Part shown: positions 17,797 to 25,536 of the stretch, piece by piece | How the letters are laid out: every line of letters begins with the position of its first letter | Position numbering within the stretch: the first letter of the stretch is position 1 | Notes under the pieces: model-generated | Told to the model about the DNA's origin: nothing | The model's database searches: none | What the model saw: the letters and a program-made list of their open reading frames with translations, nothing else | Program-made: the position numbers and the translations under genes | Assembly: GCF_900102785.1 (NCBI RefSeq) | Contig: NZ_FNGC01000016.1 | Span: 51,596-115,595 of the forward strand | Direction: 5' to 3' | Length of the DNA: 64,000 bases | DNA from: Arthrobacter sp. ok362 | Lineage (GTDB): Bacteria > Actinomycetota > Actinomycetes > Actinomycetales > Micrococcaceae

Positions 17797-18060
17797 CTAA
17801 AGATGCTTGTAGACGTCTTCCAGGGTGAGTCCTTTGGCGAGCATCAGAACCTGCAGGTGGTACAGCAGCTGCGAAATTTCCTCGGCTGCGGCTTCATCGG
17901 ATTCATACTCGGCAGCCATCCAAACCTCGGCTGCTTCCTCCACGACCTTCTTGCCGATGCCATGGACTCCGGAATCCAGTTCGGCGACGGTGCGGGAGCC
18001 TTCCGGGCGGACGGCTGCCTTTTCACTCAGTTCTGCGAACAGCGACTCGAAATTCTTCAC
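17797..18060 (-). CDS. hisE: Phosphoribosyl-ATP pyrophosphatase
   Basis: Removes pyrophosphate from phosphoribosyl-ATP, the second step of histidine synthesis. 87 aa, an all-alpha MazG-like fold with the metal-binding KKVVEEAAEVWMAAEYES and the helix EISQLLYHLQVLML. The GTG at 18060 is chosen because it gives the usual length; the open frame continues upstream through repeats with no conserved sequence. hisE is separate from hisI, as in most actinobacteria, and is directly followed by hisG. Confidence 0.94.
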   Translation of the reverse strand: MKNFESLFAELSEKAAVRPEGSRTVAELDSGVHGIGKKVVEEAAEVWMAAEYESDEAAAEEISQLLYHLQVLMLAKGLTLEDVYKHL

Positions 18061-18142
18061 GCCCCCAAGCCTACTTGCTCCCGGCGCGGGAACGTCCGCC
18101 GGGCCGTTGCATGACGGCGAGGATGTGAGGCGACACACATTC

Positions 18143-18178
18143 AACACAGCCAAATCAGCCAACACGGCCAACACAGCC
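18143..18178 (-). repeat. Four tandem 9-bp repeats upstream of hisE
   Basis: Units AACACAGCC, AAATCAGCC, AACACGGCC and AACACAGCC run in exact 9-bp register within the 172-bp gap between the ribH stop and the hisE start. On the minus strand the unit reads GGCTGTGTT. It looks like a small variable-number repeat. Confidence 0.75.
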
Positions 18179-18232
18179 GGCGCGGGGGGGCCAGGGTGGC
18201 GCCCGCGCCCGCCGTGGCTGCAGCTTGGGGGC

Positions 18233-18718
18233 TCAGCCGAACTGCTTGAGGGTCACTGCGGTGGCCAGGGCAGCGGTAACCGCCTCGTGCCCCTTGTCCT
18301 CGGTGGATCCCGGCAAGCCGGCCCGGTCGATCCCCTGCTGCTCGGTGTCGCACGTCAGCACGCCGAAGCCGACAGGGACGCCGGTGCGGACGCTGACCTC
18401 GGTCAGGCCCAGGGTGGCTGCCTCGCAGACATATTCGAAGTGCGGCGTGCCGCCCCGGATGACGACGCCGAGCGCCACGACGGCGTCGAAGTGCGGTGCC
18501 AGCCGGGCCGCAGCGACGGGGAGCTCAAAGGTGCCGGGCACGCGCAGGACTGTCGGCTCGCTGATCCCGGCGTCCTTCGCGGCGCGCAGGGCGCCGTCGA
18601 GCAGTCCGTCCATGATCTGGGTATGCCAGCTCGCGGCCACAATGGCCAGCTTGAGCCGTGAGGTTTCCTCCGGCTTGAAGGTGCTGAGGTCGATCTGGGG
18701 GGCGCCGTGGCCGCTCAT
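18233..18718 (-). CDS. ribH: 6,7-dimethyl-8-ribityllumazine synthase
   Basis: Condenses the ribitylamino-pyrimidine with dihydroxybutanone phosphate to lumazine, the precursor of riboflavin, usually as a 60-mer or pentamer shell. 161 aa with AIVAASWHTQIMDGLLDGA, the phosphate/substrate loop LGVVIRGGTPHFEYVCEA, and PVGFGVLTCDTEQQ. The ATG at 18718 is the only start consistent with family length. It is the last gene of the FMN-riboswitch operon, 139 bp after ribA, and ends 172 bp before hisE. Confidence 0.96.
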   Translation of the reverse strand: MSGHGAPQIDLSTFKPEETSRLKLAIVAASWHTQIMDGLLDGALRAAKDAGISEPTVLRVPGTFELPVAAARLAPHFDAVVALGVVIRGGTPHFEYVCEAATLGLTEVSVRTGVPVGFGVLTCDTEQQGIDRAGLPGSTEDKGHEAVTAALATAVTLKQFG

Positions 18719-18857
18719 AGGGTATCCCTTGCTGTTGAGGTCTGGTGGTTGGGCCGCTGGCCGGCCGCCCTCCCGGCCGTCCTGGGCAGGACAGCCGGGA
18801 TGGCTGGCAGGTGAAGCGGGCGAAGCGGGTCGGGGCGGCCTGCGGTGGCCGCCCCGG

Positions 18858-19553
18858 TCAGTCGCGGTCGGGCTCGAATCCGGGCACGCCGGCCGCGGGC
18901 GCGGTTTCAACGTCCAGGACAAGGCGGTGGTCCATCCGGTCCTTCTTCGTCTGCAGGTAGCGGAGGTTCTGCTCCCGGGACGGAACCTCCGTAGGGACCA
19001 TCTCCACCACCTTGACGCCTGCCTGGGCGAGCCGGTCCTGCTTGTCCGGGTTGTTGCTCAGGAGCCGGATCTCGTGGAGTCCCATCTCCGCGAGGATCTG
19101 GGCCGCGGCCTTGTAGCACCGCGCGTCGACCGGCAGCCCGAGCTGCTCGTTGGCCTCCACGGTGTCAAACCCGGCCTCCTGCAGGGCGTAGGCCTTCATC
19201 TTGTTCGCCAGGCCGATCCCGCGGCCTTCCTGGCCGCGCAGGTAGAGCAACGTGCCGCCGAGTTCGTTGATCAGCTCGAGGGCATAGGCCAGCTGTTCGC
19301 CGCAGTCGCAGCGGTAGGAACCGAACACATCGCCTGTGAGGCACTCAGAATGGAGGCGGACCAGCGGGGGCTGGCCATCCGCCGGGGCCATCGGTGAACT
19401 GACCGCCAGATGTTCCGCGCCGGTGACCAGATCGGTCCAGGCCTGCGCCACGAAATCTCCAAAGGCGGTGGGCAGCTGGACGATGGGTCCTGCGCTGACC
19501 GGATGCGGCTGACGCGCCATGGCCGTCTCTTCTCGGGTCTCCGAAGTCGTCAC
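18858..19553 (-). CDS. ribA: GTP cyclohydrolase II, stand-alone
   Basis: Opens GTP to the diaminopyrimidine that starts riboflavin synthesis. The zinc site is complete in ECLTGDVFGSYRCDCGEQL (three cysteines), followed by LRGQEGRGIGLANK with the catalytic arginine, and EIRLLSNNPDK. A GTG start at 19553 is chosen because GGAGGAG lies 6-7 nt upstream, giving 231 aa. Many actinobacteria fuse this domain to RibB. Here the two are separate genes 13 nt apart, each with its own start, so it is a real split rather than a frameshift. Confidence 0.94.
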   Translation of the reverse strand: MTTSETREETAMARQPHPVSAGPIVQLPTAFGDFVAQAWTDLVTGAEHLAVSSPMAPADGQPPLVRLHSECLTGDVFGSYRCDCGEQLAYALELINELGGTLLYLRGQEGRGIGLANKMKAYALQEAGFDTVEANEQLGLPVDARCYKAAAQILAEMGLHEIRLLSNNPDKQDRLAQAGVKVVEMVPTEVPSREQNLRYLQTKKDRMDHRLVLDVETAPAAGVPGFEPDRD

Positions 19554-19566
19554 TGTTTCTCCTCCA

Positions 19567-20286
19567 TCAGACGGGGTCCGTTGTGTGGCTGCCGTGCTGT
19601 CTCGCTTCAAGGTACGCCACCAGATCCGCAATAGAAATCAGGGGGCAGCCATGCTCAATCGCGAAGCCGCGCAATCCATCCAGCCGCATCATTTCTCCGT
19701 TGTCGTACACAAGCTCTGCTATCACTCCCGCGGGCTCCAGTCCGGCCAGCCGGCACAGGTCCACGGCCGCCTCGGTGTGGCCGGGACGTTCCCGCACTCC
19801 CCCCTTAACGGCGCGGAGCGGAAAAACATGCCCGGGACGGGTCAATGAATTTGGCTGGCTTTGCGGGTCCGCCAGAATCCGGGCCGTCAGGGCGCGGTCC
19901 GTGGCGGAAATTCCGGTGCTGATACCCGCCGCGGCATCGCAGGACACGGTGTAGGCGGTGCCCTTGGCATCTTCGTTGATTGCCACCATCGGCGGCAGGG
20001 CCAGGGCGTCGGCCCGGTCGGCGTCCAGCGGTACGCAGATCACTCCGGAGCTGTAGCGGACTGTCCAGCCCATCAGCGCCGGAGTCGCGTGCTCAGCGGC
20101 GAAAATGATGTCGCCTTCGTTCTCGCGGTCCTCGTTGTCCACCACCAGGACGGGGCGCCCGGCTGCCATGGCGCTGATGGCATCCTCGATCGGATCGAGG
20201 CCTACCCGGCCGGTGCCGGCAGGCGCGGCGCGAAGCGCCTCTGCCAGGCCGTTTTCGTCTTTGACGTGGTCTTTGACCCGGCTCAC
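19567..20286 (-). CDS. ribB: 3,4-dihydroxy-2-butanone 4-phosphate synthase
   Basis: Converts ribulose 5-phosphate to dihydroxybutanone phosphate plus formate for riboflavin synthesis. 239 aa, with the acidic metal-binding loop VVDNEDRENEGDIIFAAE, then STGISATDRALT and RPGHVFPLRAVKGGV, all typical of RibB. The GTG at 20286 overlaps the ribE stop by 4 nt. The substrate comes from the pentose phosphate pathway; rpe, which consumes the same ribulose 5-phosphate, is encoded just upstream of the operon. The first 30 residues are a non-conserved polar extension. Confidence 0.95.
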   Translation of the reverse strand: MSRVKDHVKDENGLAEALRAAPAGTGRVGLDPIEDAISAMAAGRPVLVVDNEDRENEGDIIFAAEHATPALMGWTVRYSSGVICVPLDADRADALALPPMVAINEDAKGTAYTVSCDAAAGISTGISATDRALTARILADPQSQPNSLTRPGHVFPLRAVKGGVRERPGHTEAAVDLCRLAGLEPAGVIAELVYDNGEMMRLDGLRGFAIEHGCPLISIADLVAYLEARQHGSHTTDPV

Positions 20287-20969
20287 TTCGCGGCCCCTTC
20301 CGTGCGTGCGGATTCTCCTGCAGTACCTTCGGTCGCCCGGTGCGCGGCGGGCGACGTTCCGCCGGCAAAGGACAGCAGACGCTCGGTGTACTTCGCCAGG
20401 ACGTCGACCTCAAGGTTTACGTGGCCGCCGAGTGGTTTCTGGCCCAAGCCGGTCTCGGCCAGTGTGGTGGGGATCAGCCCAACTTCAAACCAGGGCGCCG
20501 GCTCGCTGGCCGGGCTGACTGCCGTGACGGTGAGGGAGACGCCGTCGACGGCGATGGATCCCTTTTCGGCGATGTACCGGGCCAGGCCGGCCGGCACAGC
20601 GAACCGGAGCCGGTCCCAGTTGCCCAGCCCTTCACGCTCCACGAGCTGGCCGACTCCGTCGACATGTCCCTGCACCACGTGACCGTCCAGCCGTCCCCCG
20701 GCGGGCACGCAGCGTTCCAGATTGACCGGATCGCCCGCAGCGAGCTCTCCGATGGTGCTGCGGTCAAGGGTCTCGCCCATGACGTCGACGCTGAAGTCCC
20801 TGCCATCGATCTGCGTCGCGGTGAGGCAGACGCCGTTGACCGCTATGGAACCGCCCAGGGCGAGGCCGGCCGTGGTGCCGGGCGCGTGGAGCCGAACGGT
20901 GGCGCTGCTGTCCCCGTTGCGCTCAACGGACAGCACCTTCCCCTGCTCGGCGATAATTCCGGTAAACAT
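20283..20969 (-). CDS. ribE: Riboflavin synthase, alpha subunit
   Basis: Dismutates two lumazines to riboflavin and the pyrimidine precursor. 228 aa made of two similar beta-barrel halves. The first begins MFTGIIAEQGKV with GGSIAVNGVCLT; the second has GHVVQGHVDGVG and KGSIAVDGVSLT, followed by PTTLAETGLGQ. The ATG shares one base with the ribD stop (TGATG), and a strong AGGAGG site lies inside the end of ribD. The last 25 residues are a low-complexity tail. It is a homotrimer in characterised relatives. Confidence 0.96.
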   Translation of the reverse strand: MFTGIIAEQGKVLSVERNGDSSATVRLHAPGTTAGLALGGSIAVNGVCLTATQIDGRDFSVDVMGETLDRSTIGELAAGDPVNLERCVPAGGRLDGHVVQGHVDGVGQLVEREGLGNWDRLRFAVPAGLARYIAEKGSIAVDGVSLTVTAVSPASEPAPWFEVGLIPTTLAETGLGQKPLGGHVNLEVDVLAKYTERLLSFAGGTSPAAHRATEGTAGESARTEGAAK

Positions 20970-22162
20970 CAATTGCCTCCTGCGGCGGTGTCCGCGCCGG
21001 TGCGGTGCGGGGTTGTATCGGATGAAGTAGAGGTGGCGTCCGGGGTAGCCGGAGTAGCCGGGCGAAGATGGAGCCGGAGGTCGCGGCCGAGGACCTGGAC
21101 GGCGCCTCCGGATGCCGGGTCCCATTCCCACTGTTGGGCATCGGCCAAGGTGGTGATGCCGAGGCCCTCCAGGGCGGCCGTGCCGGAGCCGAGCAGTGTC
21201 GGTGCCAGGTAGACGATGAGTTCGTCGACCAGGCCGCCCGCAAGGAACGCGCTCAGGATCCGGGAGCCGCCTTCCACCATGAGGTGCCGGACGCCGCTTG
21301 CGAACAGCTGGTCCAGGGCCTCGCGCGGATCGCGGGTGGCCAGGTGCAGGACGTTGCCGTCCGCTCCGTGGACGGCGGCGTCGTCGGGAATGCCCCGGTA
21401 CCCCATGACGGCGCGCAGGGGCTGCTTGCCGTCTGCTTCGCCGTCGGCGTTCCGGGCGGTGAGCCGGGGGTTGTCGATCAGCACCGTCTGGGTGCCCACC
21501 AGAATGGCATCGATCCGGCCCCGCAGGGCGTGGTTGTCGGCGAGCGATTCCGGGCTGGAAATCCACTGGCTGGTGCCGTCGCTGGCAGCGATGCGGCTGT
21601 CGAGGGTCTGCGCGATGTGCAGGGTGACGAAGGGCCGTTTGGTGGCGACGGCGTCGAACCAGCGCCGGTTCAGGTCCAGCGCGGCGTCGGCCGCCAGCCC
21701 GGAGCGGACCCGGACGCCCGCGGCGCGGAGGGTCAGGGCCCCGCCGGCGGCCGGATCATGGGGATCGTCGACGGCGTAGACGACGTCGGTGATACCGGCT
21801 TCGATGATCGCCTGCGCGCAGGGGCCGGTGCGCCCGCAGTGGTTGCAGGGCTCAAGGGTCACCACAATTGTGGCGCCGCGGAGGTCCAGGCCCGCCGCCT
21901 TCGCCTGGGCGATGGCGTCCGCCTCGGCGTGGGCAGTCCCGGCTCCGCGGTGGTATCCGGTTGCAAGGAGCGTTCCGTCGGTCCCAACGACGACGGCGCC
22001 CACGAGCGGGTTGGCGCCCCGCGGGCCCTGTGCCGCGGCGGCCAGGGCAGCCTGCATGGCAGCATTTTCGGCAGGGCTGAACGGGGCGGCGTCGAACGGG
22101 GCAGCGTCGAGCGGGGCAGCGTTGAATCCGGCGCTCAAGCCGGCGCTGTTGGGGGCACTCAC
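20969..22162 (-). CDS. ribD: Bifunctional riboflavin deaminase/reductase
   Basis: Deaminates and then reduces the pyrimidine intermediates of riboflavin synthesis. The N-terminal cytidine-deaminase-like domain (about 25-165) carries the zinc ligands in AHAEADAI and EPCNHCGRTGPC. The C-terminal NADPH reductase domain (about 170-385) has TLHIAQTLDSRIA, ILVGTQTVLIDNPRLTAR and MVEGGSRILSAF. The GTG at 22162 overlaps the ribM stop by 4 nt (GTGA). The N-terminal 25 residues come from a 15-bp tandem repeat. Total 397 aa, slightly longer than usual. Confidence 0.95.
   Translation of the reverse strand: MSAPNSAGLSAGFNAAPLDAAPFDAAPFSPAENAAMQAALAAAAQGPRGANPLVGAVVVGTDGTLLATGYHRGAGTAHAEADAIAQAKAAGLDLRGATIVVTLEPCNHCGRTGPCAQAIIEAGITDVVYAVDDPHDPAAGGALTLRAAGVRVRSGLAADAALDLNRRWFDAVATKRPFVTLHIAQTLDSRIAASDGTSQWISSPESLADNHALRGRIDAILVGTQTVLIDNPRLTARNADGEADGKQPLRAVMGYRGIPDDAAVHGADGNVLHLATRDPREALDQLFASGVRHLMVEGGSRILSAFLAGGLVDELIVYLAPTLLGSGTAALEGLGITTLADAQQWEWDPASGGAVQVLGRDLRLHLRPATPATPDATSTSSDTTPHRTGADTAAGGN
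22083..22127 (-). repeat. Three tandem 15-bp repeats in the ribD 5' coding region
   Basis: Units at 22083, 22098 and 22113 (GGGGCGGCGTCGAAC and close variants on plus) encode the Asp-Ala-Ala-Pro-Phe/Leu repeats before the deaminase domain. The period keeps the reading frame. Confidence 0.75.
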
Positions 22163-22857
22163 TTGGCCACCAGCGGATCGGGGAAGGCGGTTTCGACCGT
22201 GACCGGCCGGTTCGCCAGCTTCGACGCACGCCACCAGACGAAGAATCCGGCGAGCGTGAAGAAGCCGTAGAAGAGGTACATGACGGCGCTGGCGTAGTAG
22301 CCCGCGCTGAACAGCAGCGGCACACCGACGATGTCCACGGCCACCCAGATGAGCCAGAACTCCGTCCAGCCGCGGGCCATGCCGTAAGTCGCCAGCAGCG
22401 AGCCCATGAACGTCCAGGCATCTGCCCAGACCGGCGGGTAGGAGCCCAGCGAGTCGAAGAGCGGCGTCAGCGCGGCGGTCCCGACCACGAGGCTGAGACC
22501 CAGGATTACCCGGGTCTGCGTACTGGCCCAGCGCGGCGCGACAGCTGCCCCGCCGCTGGCGGACTGCCTGCCCTGCTGCCAGCGGTACCAGCCGTAGAGG
22601 GCGACGCCTATGAACATGACCTGGCGTCCGGCCTGGCCCCACAGTGTGGCGGGCGTGGCGGAGCCGAAGACGTTGCCCAAGAAGACCGTCAGGAGCAGTA
22701 AGTTGCCGGCGATGCCGACCGGCCACGCCCAGACCCGGCGGCGCATGCCGCCGAAGGCGCTGGCGAGGCCAAAGATGTTGCCTAGCACTTCACGAAGAAT
22801 CAGGACAGATCCGCCTACCGGGATCTGCGCTTCGAAGAGCCATCGCAAGAGGTCCAT
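22159..22857 (-). CDS. ribM: Riboflavin importer of the PnuC family (RibM/PnuX type)
   Basis: A 232-aa membrane protein with about seven hydrophobic helices of the PnuC family. Motifs include LREVLGNIFGLASA near the start, YGWYRW, and WTEFWLIWVAVDIVGVPLLF. PnuC carries nicotinamide riboside in enterics. In actinobacteria, members preceded by an FMN riboswitch and linked to rib genes (RibM, PnuX) import riboflavin, and the riboswitch here supports that. The ATG at 22857 gives the family N-terminus; an in-frame ATG at 22920 is less likely. It is the first gene of the rib operon, overlapping ribD by 4 nt. Confidence 0.88.
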   Translation of the reverse strand: MDLLRWLFEAQIPVGGSVLILREVLGNIFGLASAFGGMRRRVWAWPVGIAGNLLLLTVFLGNVFGSATPATLWGQAGRQVMFIGVALYGWYRWQQGRQSASGGAAVAPRWASTQTRVILGLSLVVGTAALTPLFDSLGSYPPVWADAWTFMGSLLATYGMARGWTEFWLIWVAVDIVGVPLLFSAGYYASAVMYLFYGFFTLAGFFVWWRASKLANRPVTVETAFPDPLVAK

Positions 22858-22922
22858 GCGTGTGTCGTTCCTTCCCTCAAGAACCGCGATGGCTCCGGGG
22901 GTATACGACAGCACAATCATGC

Positions 22923-22939
22923 GGCGCCTTCTGGGCGCC
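22923..22939 (-). other. Hairpin between the FMN aptamer and ribM
   Basis: Perfect GGCGCC / GGCGCC stem with a 5-nt loop, 20 nt downstream of the aptamer. No U-tract follows, so it is not a classical terminator. It could be part of a translational expression platform or a stability element. Confidence 0.4.
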
Positions 22940-22957
22940 ACCGAAACAGCTGTACGT

Positions 22958-23100
22958 GCTTCTCTCATCCAGACTTTAACTGTCGGTACCGGAATTTCAC
23001 CGATTCAACCGTTTGCCGGCATCCTTCCCGAAGAAAGGCGCTGGCGCGCGGGTCGCGGACTGTCACCGCCGGTTCGGACTTACACCGACCCCGGAGCACG
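22958..23100 (-). promoter_or_regulatory. FMN riboswitch (RFN element) of the riboflavin operon
   Basis: Read on the minus strand, the conserved RFN blocks appear in order: GGGTCGGTG near 23087, CCGAACCGGCGGTGACAGTC, a variable arm, CGGTGAAATTCCGG, ACCGACAGT, AAGTCTGGATGAGAGAAG near 22960. The spacing and the six-arm layout fit the FMN aptamer. It lies about 100 nt upstream of ribM, so FMN should shut down import and synthesis together. No terminator with a U-tract follows; control is probably translational or Rho-dependent. Confidence 0.95.
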
Positions 23101-23210
23101 TATGTGTGTTGTTATTGTGACACAACTGCCGGCCAGCTCGGGCTATTCCCGCCCGCGCACGTTACGGTCTGAGTCATCTTGCGGCAATTCCCTGCCGGAG
23201 CCGGGCTGCC

Positions 23211-23867
23211 TCAGCGGCTTCCGGCCGCCCGGAGCCTTTCGACGGCCTGCGCCGGATCCGCGGCGCCGTACACGGCTGACCCCGCCACAAAGACGTTCGC
23301 TCCCGCCTCTGCGGCACGCACGATCGTCTCCTCGGTGATGCCGCCGTCGACTTGGAGCGCCACTTTAACGCCGGAGCCGTCAATGGCCGCGCGGGCCCGC
23401 CGGATCTTGGGCAACGTCAGGTCCAAAAAGGACTGCCCGCCGAAACCTGGCTCCACCGTCATGATCAACAACAGGTCCAGTTCCGGGAGCATGTCCAGAT
23501 AGGGCTCCACGGGAGTGCCCGGGCGCAGCGCCATGCCGGCCTTGGCACCGCGGGCGCGCAGTTCCCGCGCGAGTTTGATCGGCGCGATCGAGGCTTCGGC
23601 GTGGAACGTTACCGAGGCCACCCCGGCGTCGGCGAAGCCCGGCGCCCAGCGGTCAGCGTCGGCGATCATCAGGTGGGCGTCCAGCGGCACCGGGCTGACG
23701 GCCTGGATGCGCTGCACCACGGGCAGCCCGATCGTCAGGTTGGGCACGAAGTGGTTGTCCATGACGTCCACGTGCACCGCATCGGCATTGCTGATCCGGC
23801 GCAGTTCGGCCTCAAGATTGACGAAGTCAGCGGAAAGGATGCTCGGGTTGATGCAGCACTGGGCCAT
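23211..23867 (-). CDS. rpe: Ribulose-phosphate 3-epimerase
   Basis: Interconverts ribulose 5-phosphate and xylulose 5-phosphate in the pentose phosphate pathway. A 218-aa TIM barrel with INPSILSADF, HVDVMDNHFVPNLTIG (metal His and Asp), PLDAHLMI, MTVEPGFGGQSF and the phosphate-binding VDGGITEET. It follows rsmB on the same strand after 67 bp. The downstream riboswitch operon uses ribulose 5-phosphate, so the two units share a substrate, though the riboswitch suggests separate transcription. Confidence 0.97.
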   Translation of the reverse strand: MAQCCINPSILSADFVNLEAELRRISNADAVHVDVMDNHFVPNLTIGLPVVQRIQAVSPVPLDAHLMIADADRWAPGFADAGVASVTFHAEASIAPIKLARELRARGAKAGMALRPGTPVEPYLDMLPELDLLLIMTVEPGFGGQSFLDLTLPKIRRARAAIDGSGVKVALQVDGGITEETIVRAAEAGANVFVAGSAVYGAADPAQAVERLRAAGSR

Positions 23868-23934
23868 GGATTTCCTTCTCGTTCGTACTTAGCTGGTTCG
23901 TTTTTAGCTGGCAGTGCCCCAGTATCAGTGAAAC

Positions 23935-25536
23935 TCAGGCCAACTTGCGAATCAGCGCCAGGAACATGGCGTCCGTCTGGTGCACGTGCGGCCAGAGCTG
24001 GGCGGTGAGCTCGTGCCCGGCCTCGAGGTGGCCGGTGAGGCTGACGCTGTCCAGCACGGCACCGGCGTCGAGGAGCTCGAGGTCCTCGCGCTTGCGCAGC
24101 ACATCACTGACAACGGCGGTTGTCTCTGCCGGGTGCGGCGAGCAGGTCACGTAGGCCACCACGCCGCCGGGCTTGACGGCGTCGATCGCTGAGTTGAGCA
24201 GCTGGCGCTGCAGCGGGCCCAGGTCCACGAGGTCCTTGGGCGTGCGCCGCCAGCGCGACTCCGGGCGCCGGCGCAGGGCCCCCAGGCCGGTGCACGGGAC
24301 ATCGACGAGGACACGGTCGAAGGACTCCGGCTGCTCGGCGCCGATGTCGCGGCCGTCCCCGGTCCGGACCTCCCAGGCGTCCCGTGGGACCGCGGACAGG
24401 GCTTGGCGCACGAGTTTGGCACGGTGCGGGGCGAATTCGTTGGCCAGCAGATGGGCGCCCCGCTGCCGGGCGAGGGCAGCGAGCAGGGCGGCCTTGCCGC
24501 CGGGGCCGGCACAGAGATCCAGCCAGCGCTCCCCCGCATCCTCGCTGTCCGTCTCCGCTTCCGCGTCGAGGTCCGCGCTGGCTTTTGTGCCGAGGCCCGT
24601 GCCGGTTTTTGCGCCGGGGCCAGTGCCGAGGTCGACGGCGGCCATGGCCCGGGCCACGAGCTGCGAGCCGACGTCCTGGACACGGGTGCTTCCGTCCCGA
24701 ACCGAGGCGAGCCGGCCGAGGTCCCCACCGCTGGAGAGCGCGGATCCCTCGACAAGCTCACCCGGGGTGGCCCCAATTTCCAGGGCCTCGTCCAGGCTGC
24801 CCACGCCGGGCAGCGCCACGAGGTTCACCACGGGCGCGGCGTTGTCGGCTTCGAGGAGCCCGTCAATCTCAGCAGCCGGGCGGCCGTGGGCCACGAGCGA
24901 CTGGCGGAGCGCACGGACGATCCACTCGGGGTGGGCATAGCGGATGGAGGCGATTGTGGTGGCATCGGTCTCGGTGCTGAGCAGCAGGTCGAGCCACTCG
25001 TCGAGGGTGCGGGCGGAGACTTTACGCAGCACGGCATTGATCAGGGCGGAGGGACCGGCCCCGATCACGGCGCGGGCCAGCCCCACAGTCTGGTCCAGGG
25101 CGGCGTGGGCGGGCACGCGCATGGCGAGCAGCTGGTGCGCGCCGATCCGCAGGGCATCGAGGATCGCGGGATCCAGTTGGTCCAGCGGCCGGTCGACGCA
25201 GCGCGCCAGGATGGCGTCGTACGTGCCCTGGCCCCGTAGGGCGCCGTAGCTCAGCTCGGTGGCAAATCCGGCGTCGCGCTTGTCCAGCCCGTGGTGCCGG
25301 ATCCGGGCAGGCAGCACCAGGTTCGCGTAGGCGTCCTCGGCTGCCACGGCGCGGAGCACTTCAAAGGCAACCAGCCGGGCCGGATCGGCGCGGCGGGTCC
25401 GCTGGGACGGGGCGCTCTCGGTGAAGCCGCGCTGCGGGCCGCGGTTGCGTTCCCTGCCCTGGGCGTTCCGTCGGCTGCCGCCGCGGGCGCCTTGGCCACT
25501 GCCCCGGCTGCTGCCGCTGGTCCCGGACTCGCTCAT
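23935..25536 (-). CDS. rsmB: 16S rRNA (cytosine-967-C5)-methyltransferase
   Basis: Methylates C967 of 16S rRNA with S-adenosylmethionine. 533 aa: a basic, Gly/Arg-rich N-terminal tail of about 45 residues, a NusB-like RNA-binding domain (about 45-180), then the Rossmann methyltransferase. The catalytic motifs are both present: DVPCTGLGALRRRPESRWR (motif IV, PC) and YVTCSPHPAETTAVV (motif VI, TC). An Ala/Gly/Thr/Glu-rich insert near residues 300-335 (GTGPGAKTGTGLGTKASAD) interrupts the domain before LDLCAGPGGKAALLA. The ATG overlaps the fmt stop by 4 nt. Confidence 0.95.
   Translation of the reverse strand: MSESGTSGSSRGSGQGARGGSRRNAQGRERNRGPQRGFTESAPSQRTRRADPARLVAFEVLRAVAAEDAYANLVLPARIRHHGLDKRDAGFATELSYGALRGQGTYDAILARCVDRPLDQLDPAILDALRIGAHQLLAMRVPAHAALDQTVGLARAVIGAGPSALINAVLRKVSARTLDEWLDLLLSTETDATTIASIRYAHPEWIVRALRQSLVAHGRPAAEIDGLLEADNAAPVVNLVALPGVGSLDEALEIGATPGELVEGSALSSGGDLGRLASVRDGSTRVQDVGSQLVARAMAAVDLGTGPGAKTGTGLGTKASADLDAEAETDSEDAGERWLDLCAGPGGKAALLAALARQRGAHLLANEFAPHRAKLVRQALSAVPRDAWEVRTGDGRDIGAEQPESFDRVLVDVPCTGLGALRRRPESRWRRTPKDLVDLGPLQRQLLNSAIDAVKPGGVVAYVTCSPHPAETTAVVSDVLRKREDLELLDAGAVLDSVSLTGHLEAGHELTAQLWPHVHQTDAMFLALIRKLA

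Noticed and set aside
19554..19566. Frameshifted ribBA fusion
   Set aside because: ribA has its own strong ribosome site and GTG; no conserved sequence is lost between the two genes.
20283..21566. Extended 427-aa frame for ribE and 585-aa frame for ribD
   Set aside because: The upstream parts are frame-shifted shadows of the preceding genes; conserved starts with ribosome sites or stop/start overlaps fix the shorter forms.
23115..23125. TTGTG-A-CACAA inverted repeat upstream of the FMN riboswitch
   Set aside because: Short and common; could be part of the promoter but not enough to call an operator.
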